DNA from: Heterobilharzia americana
Taxonomy: Eukaryota; Platyhelminthes; Trematoda; Strigeidida; Schistosomatidae
Reading direction: 5' to 3'
DNA: 64,000 nucleotides
Assembly (NCBI GenBank): GCA_944470555.2
Contig: OX104128.1
Location: forward strand, 57,171,257-57,235,256
The notes below the pieces were generated by a model. That model was given only the letters and a program-made list of their open reading frames with translations, was not told the origin of the DNA and did not search any database. Within the stretch, counting starts at the first letter, position 1. Every line of letters begins with the position of its first letter. Positions 36,030 to 47,158 of the stretch are shown here, piece after piece. The translations under genes and the position numbers were made by a program.

Positions 36030-36245
36030 ACCACAGAATATGAAGTGAAAATTTAGGTTGTGGCGAGATTCGAACCAGCGGCCATCAAGTTTCCGTCCCG
36101 GTACTCTATCAACTCATCTACAAGGCCTGACTGCTGGCCAGATTTTTATTTCACTTCAGTCATTAAGGGGTTTGACCCGACTACCATATGAATTCGTGAC
36201 GGGTTACTGCCACTCGATCGTATTCACACTGGCTGCCCAGTAAGA
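36030..36245 (-). repeat. SINE-D, minus copy
   Basis: tRNA-like head on the minus strand: GTTGATAGAGTACC (A-box-like) and GGTTCGAATCTC (B-box-like, RC of 36067-36078). This is preceded by a 5' part with GTGAAATAAAAATCTGG. It differs from SINE-A/B/C and has no hammerhead motif. It faces the plus copy at 36320-36555. Confidence 0.65.
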
Positions 36246-36319
36246 ATTTCTCATCTTAATCCAAATCTAACTGAATTAGAGAGATGGAGCATCATATTGA
36301 TTATCACTTTTACTATCTG

Positions 36320-36555
36320 AGACAACTATCGTTTAGCAAATTTGTATTGGCAGCTGAGTCAAACCCACTGGAGACTGAAGTGAAACAAAAATCCGATCAG
36401 CGGTAGGATCTTGTAACCCAGTTGGTAGAGCACCGTGCAGCAAGTCCGGTGGTCGCTGCTTCGAAGCCGGCCGCGGTTCAAACTTTCATTTCATGTTTAA
36501 TCATCACCCAGTGTCAATATCTGATTGCTCAAAGGTTGACAACCGCTACGGTGTC
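36320..36555 (+). repeat. SINE-D, plus copy
   Basis: Same family in the opposite orientation: GAAGTGAAACAAAAATCCG, the head GTTGGTAGAGCACCG (36422-36436), B-box-like CGCGGTTCAAAC (36470-36481), then TTTAATCATCACCCAGTGTC and a body to the RTE-1 start. Not a functional tRNA gene: no acceptor stem pairs around the head. Confidence 0.65.
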
Positions 36556-37478
36556 TCAAGGGTACCTACTACCACCCATGTTCTTCCTGATTGTGGTCGA
36601 CTCGATCATACAGCGAGAAAAATACCCCAGAAGAAGATTTGGATTTCGCCGATGATGATTTATGTCTAACGTTGCACAAACTCAAAGATCTACAGGCAAA
36701 AACCATCAAGTTGATAGAAGAAGCATGGCAGCGAAGATGGGACTTCAAGTGAATATAGAGAAGACAAAGATGATGAAGATACTCAACCAACAACAACAAG
36801 TTCCAATCACCACCAACGGGAGAAACTTAAAGGAAGTAGCCTCCTTCGCCTATTTAGGCAGCACTGTTTCAACTACAGGTGGCACAGACGAGGACGTCAA
36901 AGCCAGCTAGGATCGGAAAAGCAAGACAGGTGTTCATAAGCCTGAAACCAGTGTGGAGATCTACTGCACTCCACTCAGCACAAAGAACAAGATCCGGATT
37001 TTCAACACCAACGTCAAGTCAGTGCTTCAGTGTGATGGTTCAGAGACTTGGCGCGTTATGAAAGACATTTCTAACAAACTACAGACATTCATCAACAGCT
37101 GCCTTCGCTTGATACTGAAGATCAGATGGCCAGAATAACAAGAATAGGCAATAATGAACTCACTCTGGTTGGCAACGAACCAACCAAGAACCTATCGCCC
37201 AACAAATATGCAGGAGAAAGTGGTGCTGGATTGGACAAACACTTAGAAGGCCTATTAGGAACATCATGCGCTAGGCCAGGCCCTCGAGTGGAATCAAAAG
37301 AGGAAACGATGAGTTGGGCGTCTGAGGGTGACATTGGGTAGATCAAGTGAGGAAGAAATGAAAGCTTGTGGGCAGTCATGGAGCCAGGTTAAAAAGACTG
37401 GATAGGAGATAGTTCCATGGAGGCGTTATACTGAAGCCCTGTGTTCCACTAGGAATCCAAGGGGCAATGAATAATAAT
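36556..37478 (+). mobile_element. RTE-1 copy 3, 5'-truncated
   Basis: Plus-strand fragment from just before the RT catalytic block (MFFLIVVDSI, about 36579-36608; the FADD region near 36645 is frameshifted) through KEVASFAYLGSTVS (about 36832-36873), KARQVFISLKPVWRSTALHS (about 36915-36975), the C-terminal IGHTLRRP-like region (about 37230) and the end at AATAATAATAA near 37475. It directly follows the plus-oriented SINE-D at 36.3-36.55 kb. Confidence 0.85.
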
Positions 37479-38204
37479 AATTTTACTGTGTATATACTGC
37501 ATAGCAGTCTGAGCATTTTATTATATAAGCAAAACTACATTGTGAATCTAGAAGGATCTCGTCCTTTAAATGAACTATAGTGCTCTGTAATGTATCTGAT
37601 ATTCTGCAGAACACTTTGATATTTCATTTGTTGAACACTCTCTTAATTTCATTCGAGGTGTGTGTGATCTGTGAGGGACAACTATTGTTCATGCTCAGAA
37701 ATTAAAAGTAGTTCTACGATCTAATTTGGTGTTATTTGCTGTTTTGCGAATGGATTTTACGGGATAACTATTCAGTTTAATTATCTTGTTCACAGAATCA
37801 ATGTAATTTACCCAATGCCCAATATTTTTCAAACCATTAAATCCCAACTTGGTTTGGTATCTACAAAAATTTCTACAAACTACTTAAATCATCTCATAAC
37901 AGTAGTAATAGATAGGACATTGAACAGGAATTTTGTTTTTTTCGAATTTCACTAGACATTTTTACGCACTGCTCACTTTTTATTGACTTCCCCAGTCAAA
38001 TTGGAATCCTTTATGTGATGAGTACCAATAATGCTGGTTTTCAAAATGTAAAGGAACAAGTACTTCACGTCTTATCAGTAACGTATATGAAAATTAATGA
38101 AGCATAAATTTTAGGCATATAGTTATGACTAAAAAGACTTCTCTTGGAAAACACTTATGAACAAACATTCTTTGATACAGAACATAGGGAATTAATAATA
38201 AACA
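37479..38204. other. No gene or repeat recognised
   Basis: AT-rich flank of RTE-1 copy 3. Confidence 0.6.
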
Positions 38205-38600
38205 ATATATATTCATCCCAGAATGACAGCAGTTGGAGAAACATTGGAAACCTGGGAGCACTGAACAGCTTTTCTGTCCTAGTTTGTGATCCCCAGCAGT
38301 GTGCACTCATGACCCCGTCAGGGCACGAAGCTAGGACCTTCAGCTTCCGTGGCCAGCACGTTACCATTTAGTCACTGGTTCAGAATCTAGTGGTTTGTAT
38401 TTCCTACTTCCGTCAATATACAGCGTAGCTCAACCTTCATTCGGTGCTATAGTTGATTAACTATTCTCATGTCCGAATTGGTTGGCCCCACTGGTCACGA
38501 ATTTTTGTCAGAACTTGGGGAATCCTTTCTTGAAGCAGGTCACTAATCAACACTAGATTAACTCATTTTGGAGGTTTGTAGAGATTTATTTATTGATTTT
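38205..38600 (-). repeat. SINE-B full-length copy, decayed hammerhead
   Basis: Reverse-oriented: tail with CCCAGAATGACAGCAGTTGG, hammerhead remnant (38255-38310), head with RC of a B-box-like region near 38325-38350, and the full 5' part (CCCACTGGTCACGAATTTT) to about 38600. Confidence 0.65.
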
Positions 38601-38604
38601 AGGT

Positions 38605-38695
38605 CTGTAGGCCCAAAACAGCTGTCTAGTGCCCTTAGGTTTCCAATATTTCTCCAATTGATATCAGTCCATGATGAATACCAACTTGAAATGAA
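38605..38695 (+). repeat. SINE-B 3' fragment
   Basis: CAAAACAGCTGTCTAGTGCC and the tail TCAGTCCATGATGAATACCA. It opposes the minus copy to the left. Confidence 0.6.
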
Positions 38696-39699
38696 TCCAT
38701 AAATCCACTTGAATGTCCGAATTCAAACAATATATCCACTTGTTAAATCCCAGTGTATTGCATATTTCTAGCCTTTATCGAAGCCTATGTTCTCCTCCCT
38801 TTTTAAATTCTTGTTTTATTCTTATATCCTTCGACTTCTCTTGATCTTCAGTGTGTATACGTGTTGTTACAAAGCTTGGACGTTTCAAGTGAAATGCTTT
38901 TGTGCAAGTTTTTATGTAGTTCTTTGTCTGTTATACTGCCCAGCTTTCGATCATAGGAACCTCAGTAAATCTAGAGAATATTTATTAGTAAACAACTTAT
39001 CTGCCTATCCCAACCTATGTCAGACAATACTCCTATGTGCTATATGCGAAAGAATACAGGATTCAAGTGAGTCTTGAATAAGCACCCTTCTGTGACTATA
39101 ATAAATTGGATCCATTATGTTTTATCAATGAGAAATATTAGCTTTGTCAGTGAAGAATTTCTCGACTTCATTCCTGTACTCCTACATATTTTCTTCGAGT
39201 TCGATCAGTCGTAGACATGAGTTATTGCACCGCATAATTTTCTAAGAAAGCAACAGCCATCGCTATGCATATAAGTTACTATGTATTAACTGGTTGTAGT
39301 ATCTTAATTATTGGTGCTGATTAAAGGAGTGTAAAATCAGTCAGTAAGTCAGTTAGTTAGTCAGTCAACATTAGTATGGGACCCAGTCGTACTGAGTAAC
39401 ACTGTTAGTTACCACTCCCTGTACATCAATAGATCAAGTTACTAAACAGCCAAAAGAAAGACAGGAAAACAAAGAAAACAAATGAATTCACATATTGGAT
39501 GTAGATTAGAGAGGGTAGAAAAAATAACAATATGATAATTAGGTTTAATATATCCTGTGGATGAATGTGGTTGATGGACATGAATTTTGAGGCGTAGAGC
39601 TTGTAAACCGCTGATGAACCTCATCCTGGAAGTCTACATATTTCTTCCTGTGCCTAAGACAAAAGTGAAAGAGTAAAGATTTGGTAATGATGAATAATA
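38696..39699. other. No gene; loose (TCAG) run at 39338-39367
   Basis: The 96-codon frame at 38787-39077 is Cys/Leu-rich but has no start context, splice sites or motif that I can support as a gene. Confidence 0.5.
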
Positions 39700-39870
39700 G
39701 CTAGCAATTGAATCCAGAATGTGCATTTCGTCTCCTTTGAGAGTCGTTGGATGGACGTTCTCACCTCCCACTGATTGATGTTGTTCCCACTAAGACTGCA
39801 ATCTAGGACCCATTGCTTCAAACCCAAAAATGTTATCTATTAGAACCATTCAGACACTTGTTGTACAACG
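39700..39870 (-). repeat. SINE-A copy, defective hammerhead
   Basis: Hammerhead with ACGAAATGCAC kept but the CTGATGA block replaced (RC reads CCAACGACTCTC). The head region is recognisable near 39780-39845. Confidence 0.55.
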
Positions 39871-40849
39871 TATATGGTTTTTATTTACATGCTTCTGGAG
39901 GTATTTCATCAGTGTAAAAATAATCTCGGATACAGTCAGAAATCATAGTAGTCCATCTTGTATTTACATTATCTCCAGTCCATGACAAAAGTAGAACAAC
40001 ACAGACTAAACCCAATTCATCATACTTGACAGATCGTGTTTCATTTGTTTTTTCTCTTTTAATTATCTACTTCCCTTCTTCTCTTCTATTCCTTCTCCTC
40101 ACAATAAACACTAAATAAAAACCGTGTTTGTTGTTCGTATGTTGATGTGATAAATAACCATAAGAGTAAAATGTCAAGATGATTCATCCAATATTTTCAA
40201 AACTTACTACTATTCACCCTTATCAGTAATATTACTATTACTGCTGTTATTATTATTATTACTACTGCTGTGCACATCTTTTCGTTGACCTAGACGTCTA
40301 CTGTCTCTAATTATCTCTCTCTTCCTCTCAGACAATCTCCTGATTGGTTTGACCCTTATTTCTGTTTTTATTCTTCACAATTGCAACATTACCCTGCCTA
40401 TTTTATCTGGGACACTATTCCCTTTACTTCACTGGATCGCTTTACACTGAAATATCTGTTAAAGAAGATTTCACTGCTCTTTAAGTTTTTTTCAGGATCC
40501 ACCAGTGTGTGTGTGTGTGTGTAGTTCCCTAAACTCTGGAAAATATATTAGGAATACAAGTTACATTTGTGTGAATTACAAAACGCTAACATTTGACTAT
40601 CTGTCATGGCCGTAGTTTCGCAGAGTAGTGTTTACATAAACTACGATCAAGATGTGATCGTACAGCATAGCAAATATTGCACGCTAAGTAAATGGTTGAC
40701 ATTAGATATAGATTGTATTTGTGTAAATCACAGCTGGTTTGAAATCAAATAATTCCAGCGTTTCGCACGGAAGTCTGGTCCGAGCTTCTTCAGGGAAAAA
40801 AATCAGGGAATATAAAGGATATTTTAATTTATATTGTGTGGCTATCGTA
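39871..40849. other. No gene; (GT)n only
   Basis: A pyrimidine-rich stretch at 40040-40110 and short (ATT)n near 40225-40265; nothing coding. Confidence 0.6.
40505..40522. repeat. (GT)n microsatellite
   Basis: Nine GT units in otherwise unrecognised sequence. Confidence 0.9.
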
Positions 40850-41316
40850 GCCTACTGCGTTAGTGGATAACGCTTTGGCGTTTCAACTGAAGGGCACTGG
40901 GTTTGATGGTGACTGACAATAGAGTCCAGTATGAGACTCTTCAGCTGGATGCAACTGCATTCCAGTGAGTGATGTTGAATTCTACTGCTAACCACTGCAC
41001 ATCATTATTGTAAAACTAAAACGAGAGGCAGTATCAAAGTATTCACCCAGGAGCCTATATGCCAACAGAGATCGATTAATTCGGTCAAATTAACGACGGG
41101 ATAATATAAGTAACAACACTAAAACTATATCCGTGGCACAAGAAGTGGCTATTGTAACTGGATAGCCCAGTGGCTAACGCTCTGACGTCTGAAACAATAG
41201 GCCCTGGGTTAGAGTCTTAGTGAGAACAATATTGCCTACTAGAATATAGATACGTCTAGCTGACGAGTCCCAAACATGATGAAACGTGCGTCCTGGATCC
41301 CATTGCTAGTTACTAT

Positions 41317-41320
<4 letters not shown>
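40850..41320 (+). repeat. SINE-A pieces in tandem; the second has a hammerhead
   Basis: The first unit (40850-40990) has the head (TTAGTGGATAACGCTTTGGC at 40859-40878) but its ribozyme is replaced by a reverse-oriented remnant (GACTCTTCAGCTGGATGCAA). The second (about 41000-41320) has the 5' part (GCCAACAGAGATCGATTAAT), head (A-box-like CCAGTGGCTAACGC; B-box-like GGGTTAGAGTC) and a well-kept hammerhead. It ends directly in the (AT)n tract at 41319. Confidence 0.7.
41254..41298 (+). ncRNA. Hammerhead ribozyme with intact core (SINE-A)
   Basis: GUCUAG, core CUGACGA (41260-41266; N7 is C, tolerated), stem II GUC/GAU (3 pairs with one G-U), GAAA (41281-41284), CGUGCG stem III, UC with predicted cleavage after 41292, then CUGGAU. 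Stem I forms 6 pairs including two G-U wobbles. Confidence 0.65.

Positions 41321-41368
<48 letters not shown>
41319..41368. repeat. (AT)n microsatellite at the 3' end of a SINE-A
   Basis: Follows directly after the SINE-A ribozyme tail (TTGCTAGTTACTATCC). Confidence 0.95.
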
Positions 41369-41370
<2 letters not shown>

Positions 41371-42289
41371 TCTTGATGGTGAACAATTGGCAAGTTTCTA
41401 GCTGCGAGTTGAAATAATTCCTAATGTATTTCACCCTATGTGTCCGATATTTTTCTAAAAACTCCACCACCAATCCAATATTTAATACTTTTCTCGTTTG
41501 TCATAACTCCTCCTTATCTTTCACTTAGATTTCCAATACAACATCATTGCAACTTTTTTTAGTTGTAATTCTATAAGAAGTTGTATAGTTCAGTTTCTTG
41601 TTTCTAAGAGACAAAGTTATACGATAACAACTTCTGAGATTTTATCTGGGTAGATTAAACCGTCAAAAATTGCTGCTAAAATATATATGACTAATATTTT
41701 AAAAATGAATGATTTTTTATCATGAATGATATCTGGTTTTGAAAATTTTCCCTTGAACAATTTTGTTAAGATATTATTTCTGTTTGATAATATTGAAACT
41801 CTTCAGTTTGCAACATCTCTTAAAGACTTAATCAATATTTTAAGTATTAGTTAGGCAATGAAGAGAAGTAGGTTATTAAGTGAAACTCAGAAATCCACTT
41901 TCGTTCTATACTTGAAAATAGAGTGATGGTTGAAGGCTTTTAGGGAATTGATTAATTTTAGAATGGTATTCATCACGAAATGACATCAGTCTAATAAAAT
42001 AATAATAATAATGACTTTATACTGGAAGGTATTTTGAGAATACTATACTCAGTATGTCATATGGTATAAATTGGATAGAAACTGTTTATGTGTATGCGTA
42101 ACAGAATGAAGTAAAGATTATACATATAAAAGATAGGAACATTTGCTCTATTTGCAACTCTCCTGAAAATCCAGACTTAACCTTAGCAATTTGATTCATA
42201 ATACATATATGTAATAACAAACTGCGTACTGTCTACTTAGTTTGCTTTCAAAAACAGAAGTTGATTAGTTAGTTCATTTCTAACACTCT
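41369..42289. other. No gene; SINE-B tail scrap
   Basis: Apart from 41962-41995, only AT-rich sequence. Confidence 0.6.
41962..41995 (-). repeat. SINE-B tail fragment
   Basis: Only GGTATTCATCACGAAATGAC and a few following bases remain, next to a (TAA)n run at 41996-42012. Confidence 0.45.
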
Positions 42290-42640
42290 TCATTGCACAA
42301 GAGACAAGCTTAATATATACTGTATTGTAGAGTTTTTATATTTAGTAGTACATGCATAAATTCTTATATACTTGCTGCTGATCTTTCTTGACGACCGACA
42401 CGTAGAGAGCTTAGAGTGAAGAGAATGCTGGTCATCTGATAAAATCACTTCTACCAGATGTTTACATGAGTTAATATGTTTGTCCATAATTGTTGTGATT
42501 AGAAGATTTAGAGGTACATGACTAGTTCTGCTGACAATCTTCAAAGTTCTACGCAATACAGTATAGTCTTTTATCAGCAAGCCAGAAAAGAATAAAGGGG
42601 GAACAATAGACAAGAATAGGCAGAATGTGGGAATTTATAA
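42290..42640 (-). mobile_element. LINE RT C-terminal remnant
   Basis: A 107-codon open frame on the minus strand contains LINLLITTIMDKHINSC-like and HLVEVILSDDQHSLHSKLS segments followed by STCRSSRKISSKYIRIYA. This pattern resembles the C-terminal tail of schistosome non-LTR ORF2 proteins. The assignment rests on pattern memory only. Nothing upstream (42640-43070) is recognisable as RT. Confidence 0.4.
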
Positions 42641-43079
42641 AACACAAGAGGAGAGGCTGAGTTACACCAGATACTTTCAGCATCCTAATGAAGAAATTTA
42701 TGCGCAAAATTTATTTGGAAATTAGTAAGGTATGACGGGACCAGGAAAGGCCCTAAGAAAAACACACACCAAGATAAATCATACTTGTAGCATTCTCTAA
42801 TACCCAACCATCAGTAGGAAAGGAATTATGAGAACTAAGCAGTTTGTATAGGTTATGTTCACATGTGAAACTAAAGTTTATTGCCTGGTATTTTGAAGAA
42901 CTAAGTGAAAAACGATTCACAGAGGATCATCGTCTTACAGTAGATAGGAAATCATTCAGCTGAGAACAGTCTGTTGAAGAGGAGACAGGTATGGCCATCT
43001 GGAAATATAGTCGGAAAGAGTTTTTTCTAAATGTGCACATTGCTTCTGTAGGGACAGTTAGATAGATTAAATGATTGAG
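42641..43079. other. No gene recognised
   Basis: May include older parts of the LINE whose C-terminus lies at 42290-42640, but no RT motif is visible. Confidence 0.45.
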
Positions 43080-43265
43080 CAAGCTCATTGTCACATTTGA
43101 TTCAACCTAGTGCGTCCTCTATGAAACCTGAAGGTTCTGAGTTCCACCCTAGCCGAGTCGTGGATGCAAACTGCTGAGGAGTCCCTTACTAGAAAGAAAC
43201 AGCTGTTCAGTGCTTCCAGGTTTTCAATGGTTCCTTAACTGATGTCAGCTTGTGATGAATAATAC
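43080..43265 (+). repeat. SINE-B copy, hammerhead with weak stem II
   Basis: The hammerhead keeps CUGAGGA (43174-43180) and GAAA (43196-43199), with cleavage triplet GUU, but stem II (GUCC/GAAA) has only two pairs. The tail is GATGTCAGCTTGTGATGAAT. Confidence 0.6.
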
Positions 43266-44639
43266 CTCTAAGAAGTAAGAGTTATTAGAAGCTAAATACT
43301 TCCCTATTTGGTGGATACAGAGCACAAGTTTAATACCATGTAATCCGTTATCATTCTGTACAGAATACCTACCATCACAATCCTCTAAGTTTCTACACCT
43401 CTGAATAAATAGAAAGCATGACAGGTGAAAATTTCAGGCATAATTTGTGTCTACAGAAAATGTTTGTTCACTCGACCTTCAAATGGTCTTCTCTTTTGAA
43501 GCCAGATTGAATGACAATAGTTTTCTTTCATGATTTAACAAAATAAATGTTAATATTGTTTCACATTGTCCTGTTATCATTATTACTGTCATTACAGTTT
43601 GAATTAATTTAAATTTCATTCATTCATCTATTCATTCCACTTTAGTCATCGAAAACAGTTCGTTTTTCTCTTTATATTAGTATAAACTTCCTCTTCTAAT
43701 ACAATATTTCATGTTGACCATTTCCGTCGGAATCACTAAAAGTATTTTAGCATTACGATTACTAATTTCTTTTCATCAATTTCTAATTGATTGTGACTGA
43801 AGCTTTAAACAGGCTGTAACTTATTGGATCATGGGAATGACTTTGAATCAATGGGCCATGGATCAAGCCCTAAAGTTTGGCAGCCAGGTAATCCTCAGAC
43901 AATAGGTGTAGTTCATTGCTGACTACAATGATGTCTGCAAGTTTGCTAAGTGTTTGTCTAAGTATTTTCTATCTGCTAGTATATTTTAATCAAAGTTATA
44001 TACTGCTGTGTATTTGTGCACCCAGGCTTCCCTCTATTGATTTTATCAAATCAAAACAATTGAATAAAAAGCGGCGTCACCTGAAAATCATTTTGATTGA
44101 TGAAATATCAATCAGCTGATCAAATGTTATTTTGTTTGTTTTTTTTGGCGAAGGTTTGAGTACCTTGTTAAAAACATTGAAACTCATACACATATGCATA
44201 GTACAATGAATCACGAGCTCTTTGAGAAGTATTCGGATTCCAAACGCCCTGATATATTCAATATTTAATTAAATCTATGACGTGATACATTGTGTTTACA
44301 AACCTTTTTATCTTTGCATTCCTCTAATCCTACTCACAGAAAAACAATTCTGATAAGGATTCGGAAAAAAACCAGGAATCTTTTAAGCATGAACTTTAGC
44401 AAAATGCAATTGAGAACTTTGATCTTTCTTACGCTACCTTACATTTTGTCAGGTGAATCCTTCCTGAGTAAAGAAAGATTTCCGATTAAATGATTTCTCA
44501 TCCTGTTGTGAAACATGCAACCATTTATTCCGCATATTCTTATGTATGTGCCTGGATTTTTATTTAAGATGTATCAAATAAGACTAATTGATGATTTAAA
44601 CAAGAGTTTTCAAACGTTTAAATGCATTACAAACAAGAG
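43266..44639. other. No gene recognised
   Basis: 43800-43905 (GGATCATGGGAATGACTTTG; GGCCATGGATCAAGCCC) might be a decayed tRNA-like head; the evidence is too weak to classify. Frames at 43916-44119 and 44290-44493 show no motif. Confidence 0.45.
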
Positions 44640-44825
44640 GTGGTTCTCGTGCCCCAGTGGCATAGTGGGTAACGCTGTTACGTTTAAAGCGTTGCGTAGT
44701 GGGTTCGAGTCTCATTGGGAACAACTCACTCACTGCTGCCCAGGTAAATCCAGCTGATGAGTTCCAAGTAGAACGAAACACGTGTCCTGGATTTCACTGC
44801 TAGTCACCAGGATAATTAAGGTGGA
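44640..44825 (+). repeat. SINE-A copy with complete hammerhead
   Basis: Head with an A-box-like TAGTGGGTAACG, B-box-like GGGTTCGAGTC at 44701-44711, a spacer ending CCCAGGT and the ribozyme at 44746-44794, then CACTGCTAGTCACCAGGATA. It is the best preserved SINE-A 3' half in the window. Schistosome satellite/SINE hammerheads (the Sm-alpha type) have this same layout. Confidence 0.8.
44746..44794 (+). ncRNA. Hammerhead ribozyme, all core and stem positions intact
   Basis: Stem I AAAUCCAG (44746-44753) with CUGGAUUU (44787-44794), 8 perfect pairs. Core CUGAUGA (44754-44760), stem II GUUC/GAAC (44761-44764 and 44771-44774), GAAA (44775-44778), stem III CAC/GUG (44779-44784), UC, predicted cleavage after 44786. 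Stem II differs from the family's GUCC/GGAC by a compensated pair (C-G to U-A), which supports the structure. Confidence 0.88.
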
Positions 44826-45609
44826 ATGGTAATATTTCACTACCATCGAGTGACTAGTAAATGCCCTCGAGGGTGATTACGTGATCTTCCAGGGAATCTT
44901 AGAATTATTGGAAGAATGTCGCGGACTATAAATAGGCTTATGCAGTATTTTGACAAAGATACTTTATAATGAATCTTATAAAATTATTTCTTATATAATA
45001 GTCTTGCACTATTTGAGGGTTTTTATGTACCTGTACTTCCCATAAAGGAAAAAATTGTGAGTAAGCGGTACCCCCTGAATTATGGTTTAATACTAGGTTG
45101 GACACCTTAAAACGTAATCACTACCTTTATTTCAACTCCTTAAACTTTAAACCAAAATGTTAAGACTTCTTACTTTTGCTAGGCATCTCAGTTAAGTATA
45201 CTTATTCTCCCCGTTTTCCTTTTCATGTTTCTCAGATGTATATAAAGTTCTGAATGGCATTGAAATACACTATATTTTCTCAAAGTACAAAGTCTTTCAG
45301 ACTCAGCTTTATTAACGCTGTGTTTGTTTATTATGGTTTTAATGACAATTACGTCTAAAATTATAAATTAAATGGTTATTCATCCTTATTACATCTAAAA
45401 GCAATCTTCATAAAATCTGCCACACAACTGAAAATTAATCTGTTCTTATCTTTGGTTGATTTCGGTTGTCGTTAAGGGGACGACGCAACAAACTGTGCAT
45501 CAGCAATGCGACTAACTGATTGACAATATGATGTTGACAACTGGAACTGATATCGTTCCTACATAAAATGACTTAATGCAAGCTGAATAAAGTTATCCTG
45601 TTCACCAAG
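44826..45609. other. No gene or repeat recognised
   Basis: AT-rich. Confidence 0.6.
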
Positions 45610-45920
45610 TATTTTTTTACAAGGTGATTTTTATTACAGACTGACACCATTTGTAGAAGTCTTAAAAGCTTGAGAGCACTGGAGGACAGTCGTTTCATCC
45701 TAGTGTGGGACTTTTTAGTTGTCAACCCATAACTCCTCCAGCAATCGAGGCAAAAACTGTTAAATCTAGTGGTTTCAGAGTTAATATTGAGCAACTGATT
45801 TAGAATCCACTGGTTTTCAGTTTCTTGTTTCTGTCAATTTGTATCATAGCTCCACTATCATCTAATTTTATCAGTAGGTATTCACTTCACTTCTATTATG
45901 ATGGAAGCATTTCTAAGCGC
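45610..45920 (-). repeat. SINE-B copy, decayed
   Basis: Recognised from TTATTACAGACTGACACCAT, GAGAGCACTGGAGGACAGTC, TTTCATCCTAGTGTGGGACT, then a poorly kept head. The hammerhead core is lost (TTTTTAG where the RC of CTGAGGA is expected). Confidence 0.55.
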
Positions 45921-47158
45921 GAAATAATCTCATCATCATGATTGGCACTGAATACTCGACTGTATTGTTGATATACACTGAATTCATAGACTGACTATTT
46001 AATAAAATAAGCAGAAAAGGGCTTTACAATACAAAGGAAAACAAATTTTTGTGTCAATTCTAATAATACACACACACACACACAGTACATTTCTTATTTT
46101 AGAACAAATTTATGTCAGTTCTTAGCAGAACTCGAATTCTTCATCAAAAATGTAGTAATTCCTTTGAAGGTTTTGCTTCTAAATCAAGAAGTATTTGTAT
46201 GTATGAAAATATAGTCGTGATCTATCATTACGCCTACAATTGCAATTATACAAAATGAATGTACATATTTCTGAATTTCAATTCATCTCATCTGTGTATG
46301 CGTATACATGCAGTGACAGAATTCAATTTTGATGCATTGAATGATTGAAATTGTACGTGAAAAATCACTGTTTCAGTTTCTTATATCTTACAAAGCTGCA
46401 AATATATGTCATTAAGTATGCTAATTATCACTTTATTCGAGACAATATTTTAGTTTAGATATGGAATTCTTGCATAATCATAGTAGTTAAGTAATGTGAA
46501 TAATGACCATAATATCGGTAACTGTAGCCTAGTCTGTAGGCCTATTGTTACTGCGTAGTCAATAGAAAAGCATATGTAAGTTTGACGACAGATATCCGTC
46601 AGCATGAGAACCTCCAGTGCACACTAGTTATATGAAACACTTCTATACACTTAAAAGCCTATTGTTACCATTTACCGTCGTGTTTTCGTCAAGTTTCAAT
46701 GTTAAACTTCACAATGAAACGTCGTAAACACTTGAATAATGCGCAACACTGCATTATACGCTATGAGGATATATTCGAATGTCTTTAAAAGAAGTAATTT
46801 AACACAATATATATGAAATTTCCGAAATAAAACCCATCAGGATATGAAAGGAGAACAAGTAATTCAACCAAAATTCTCTTTCTACAGATTTCATTCATAA
46901 AACTGTGCCCCTTGCAAATTTATACATTTTTTTCGTGGTAATTTTTGATAGTTAACGATGATCGACCAACCATGGTACCATGGCACGTCATCTGTCACCC
47001 TAATCCAGAATTAGGATTGAATAAGAAGTTTTTTCTTGCATAAAAGAATATTTGAAAACTGAAGTGTGATCAAAAGGAGTCTAGAAACAAGAGTGAGTGA
47101 TAAATTACGTAACAAGTGAACAGTATACGAAAAGATAGGTAATTTCAAAGATTGAAGA
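45921..47158. other. No gene; (CA)n and a short palindrome
   Basis: Holds the (CA)n run and a 14-base palindrome CCATGGTACCATGG at 46970-46983. Confidence 0.55.
46069..46084. repeat. (CA)n microsatellite
   Basis: Eight CA units. Confidence 0.9.

Noticed and set aside
36414..36485. Possible tRNA gene
   Set aside because: A-box and B-box-like sequences are present, but there is no acceptor stem or convincing anticodon arm, and the segment belongs to the repeated SINE-D family.
38787..39077. 96-codon frame as a small gene
   Set aside because: No splice signals, motif or composition change supports it; Cys/Leu/Tyr richness is typical of AT-rich non-coding frames.
46970..46983. 14-base palindrome CCATGGTACCATGG
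   Set aside because: A palindrome of this size is expected by chance in 64 kb and nothing nearby suggests a function.
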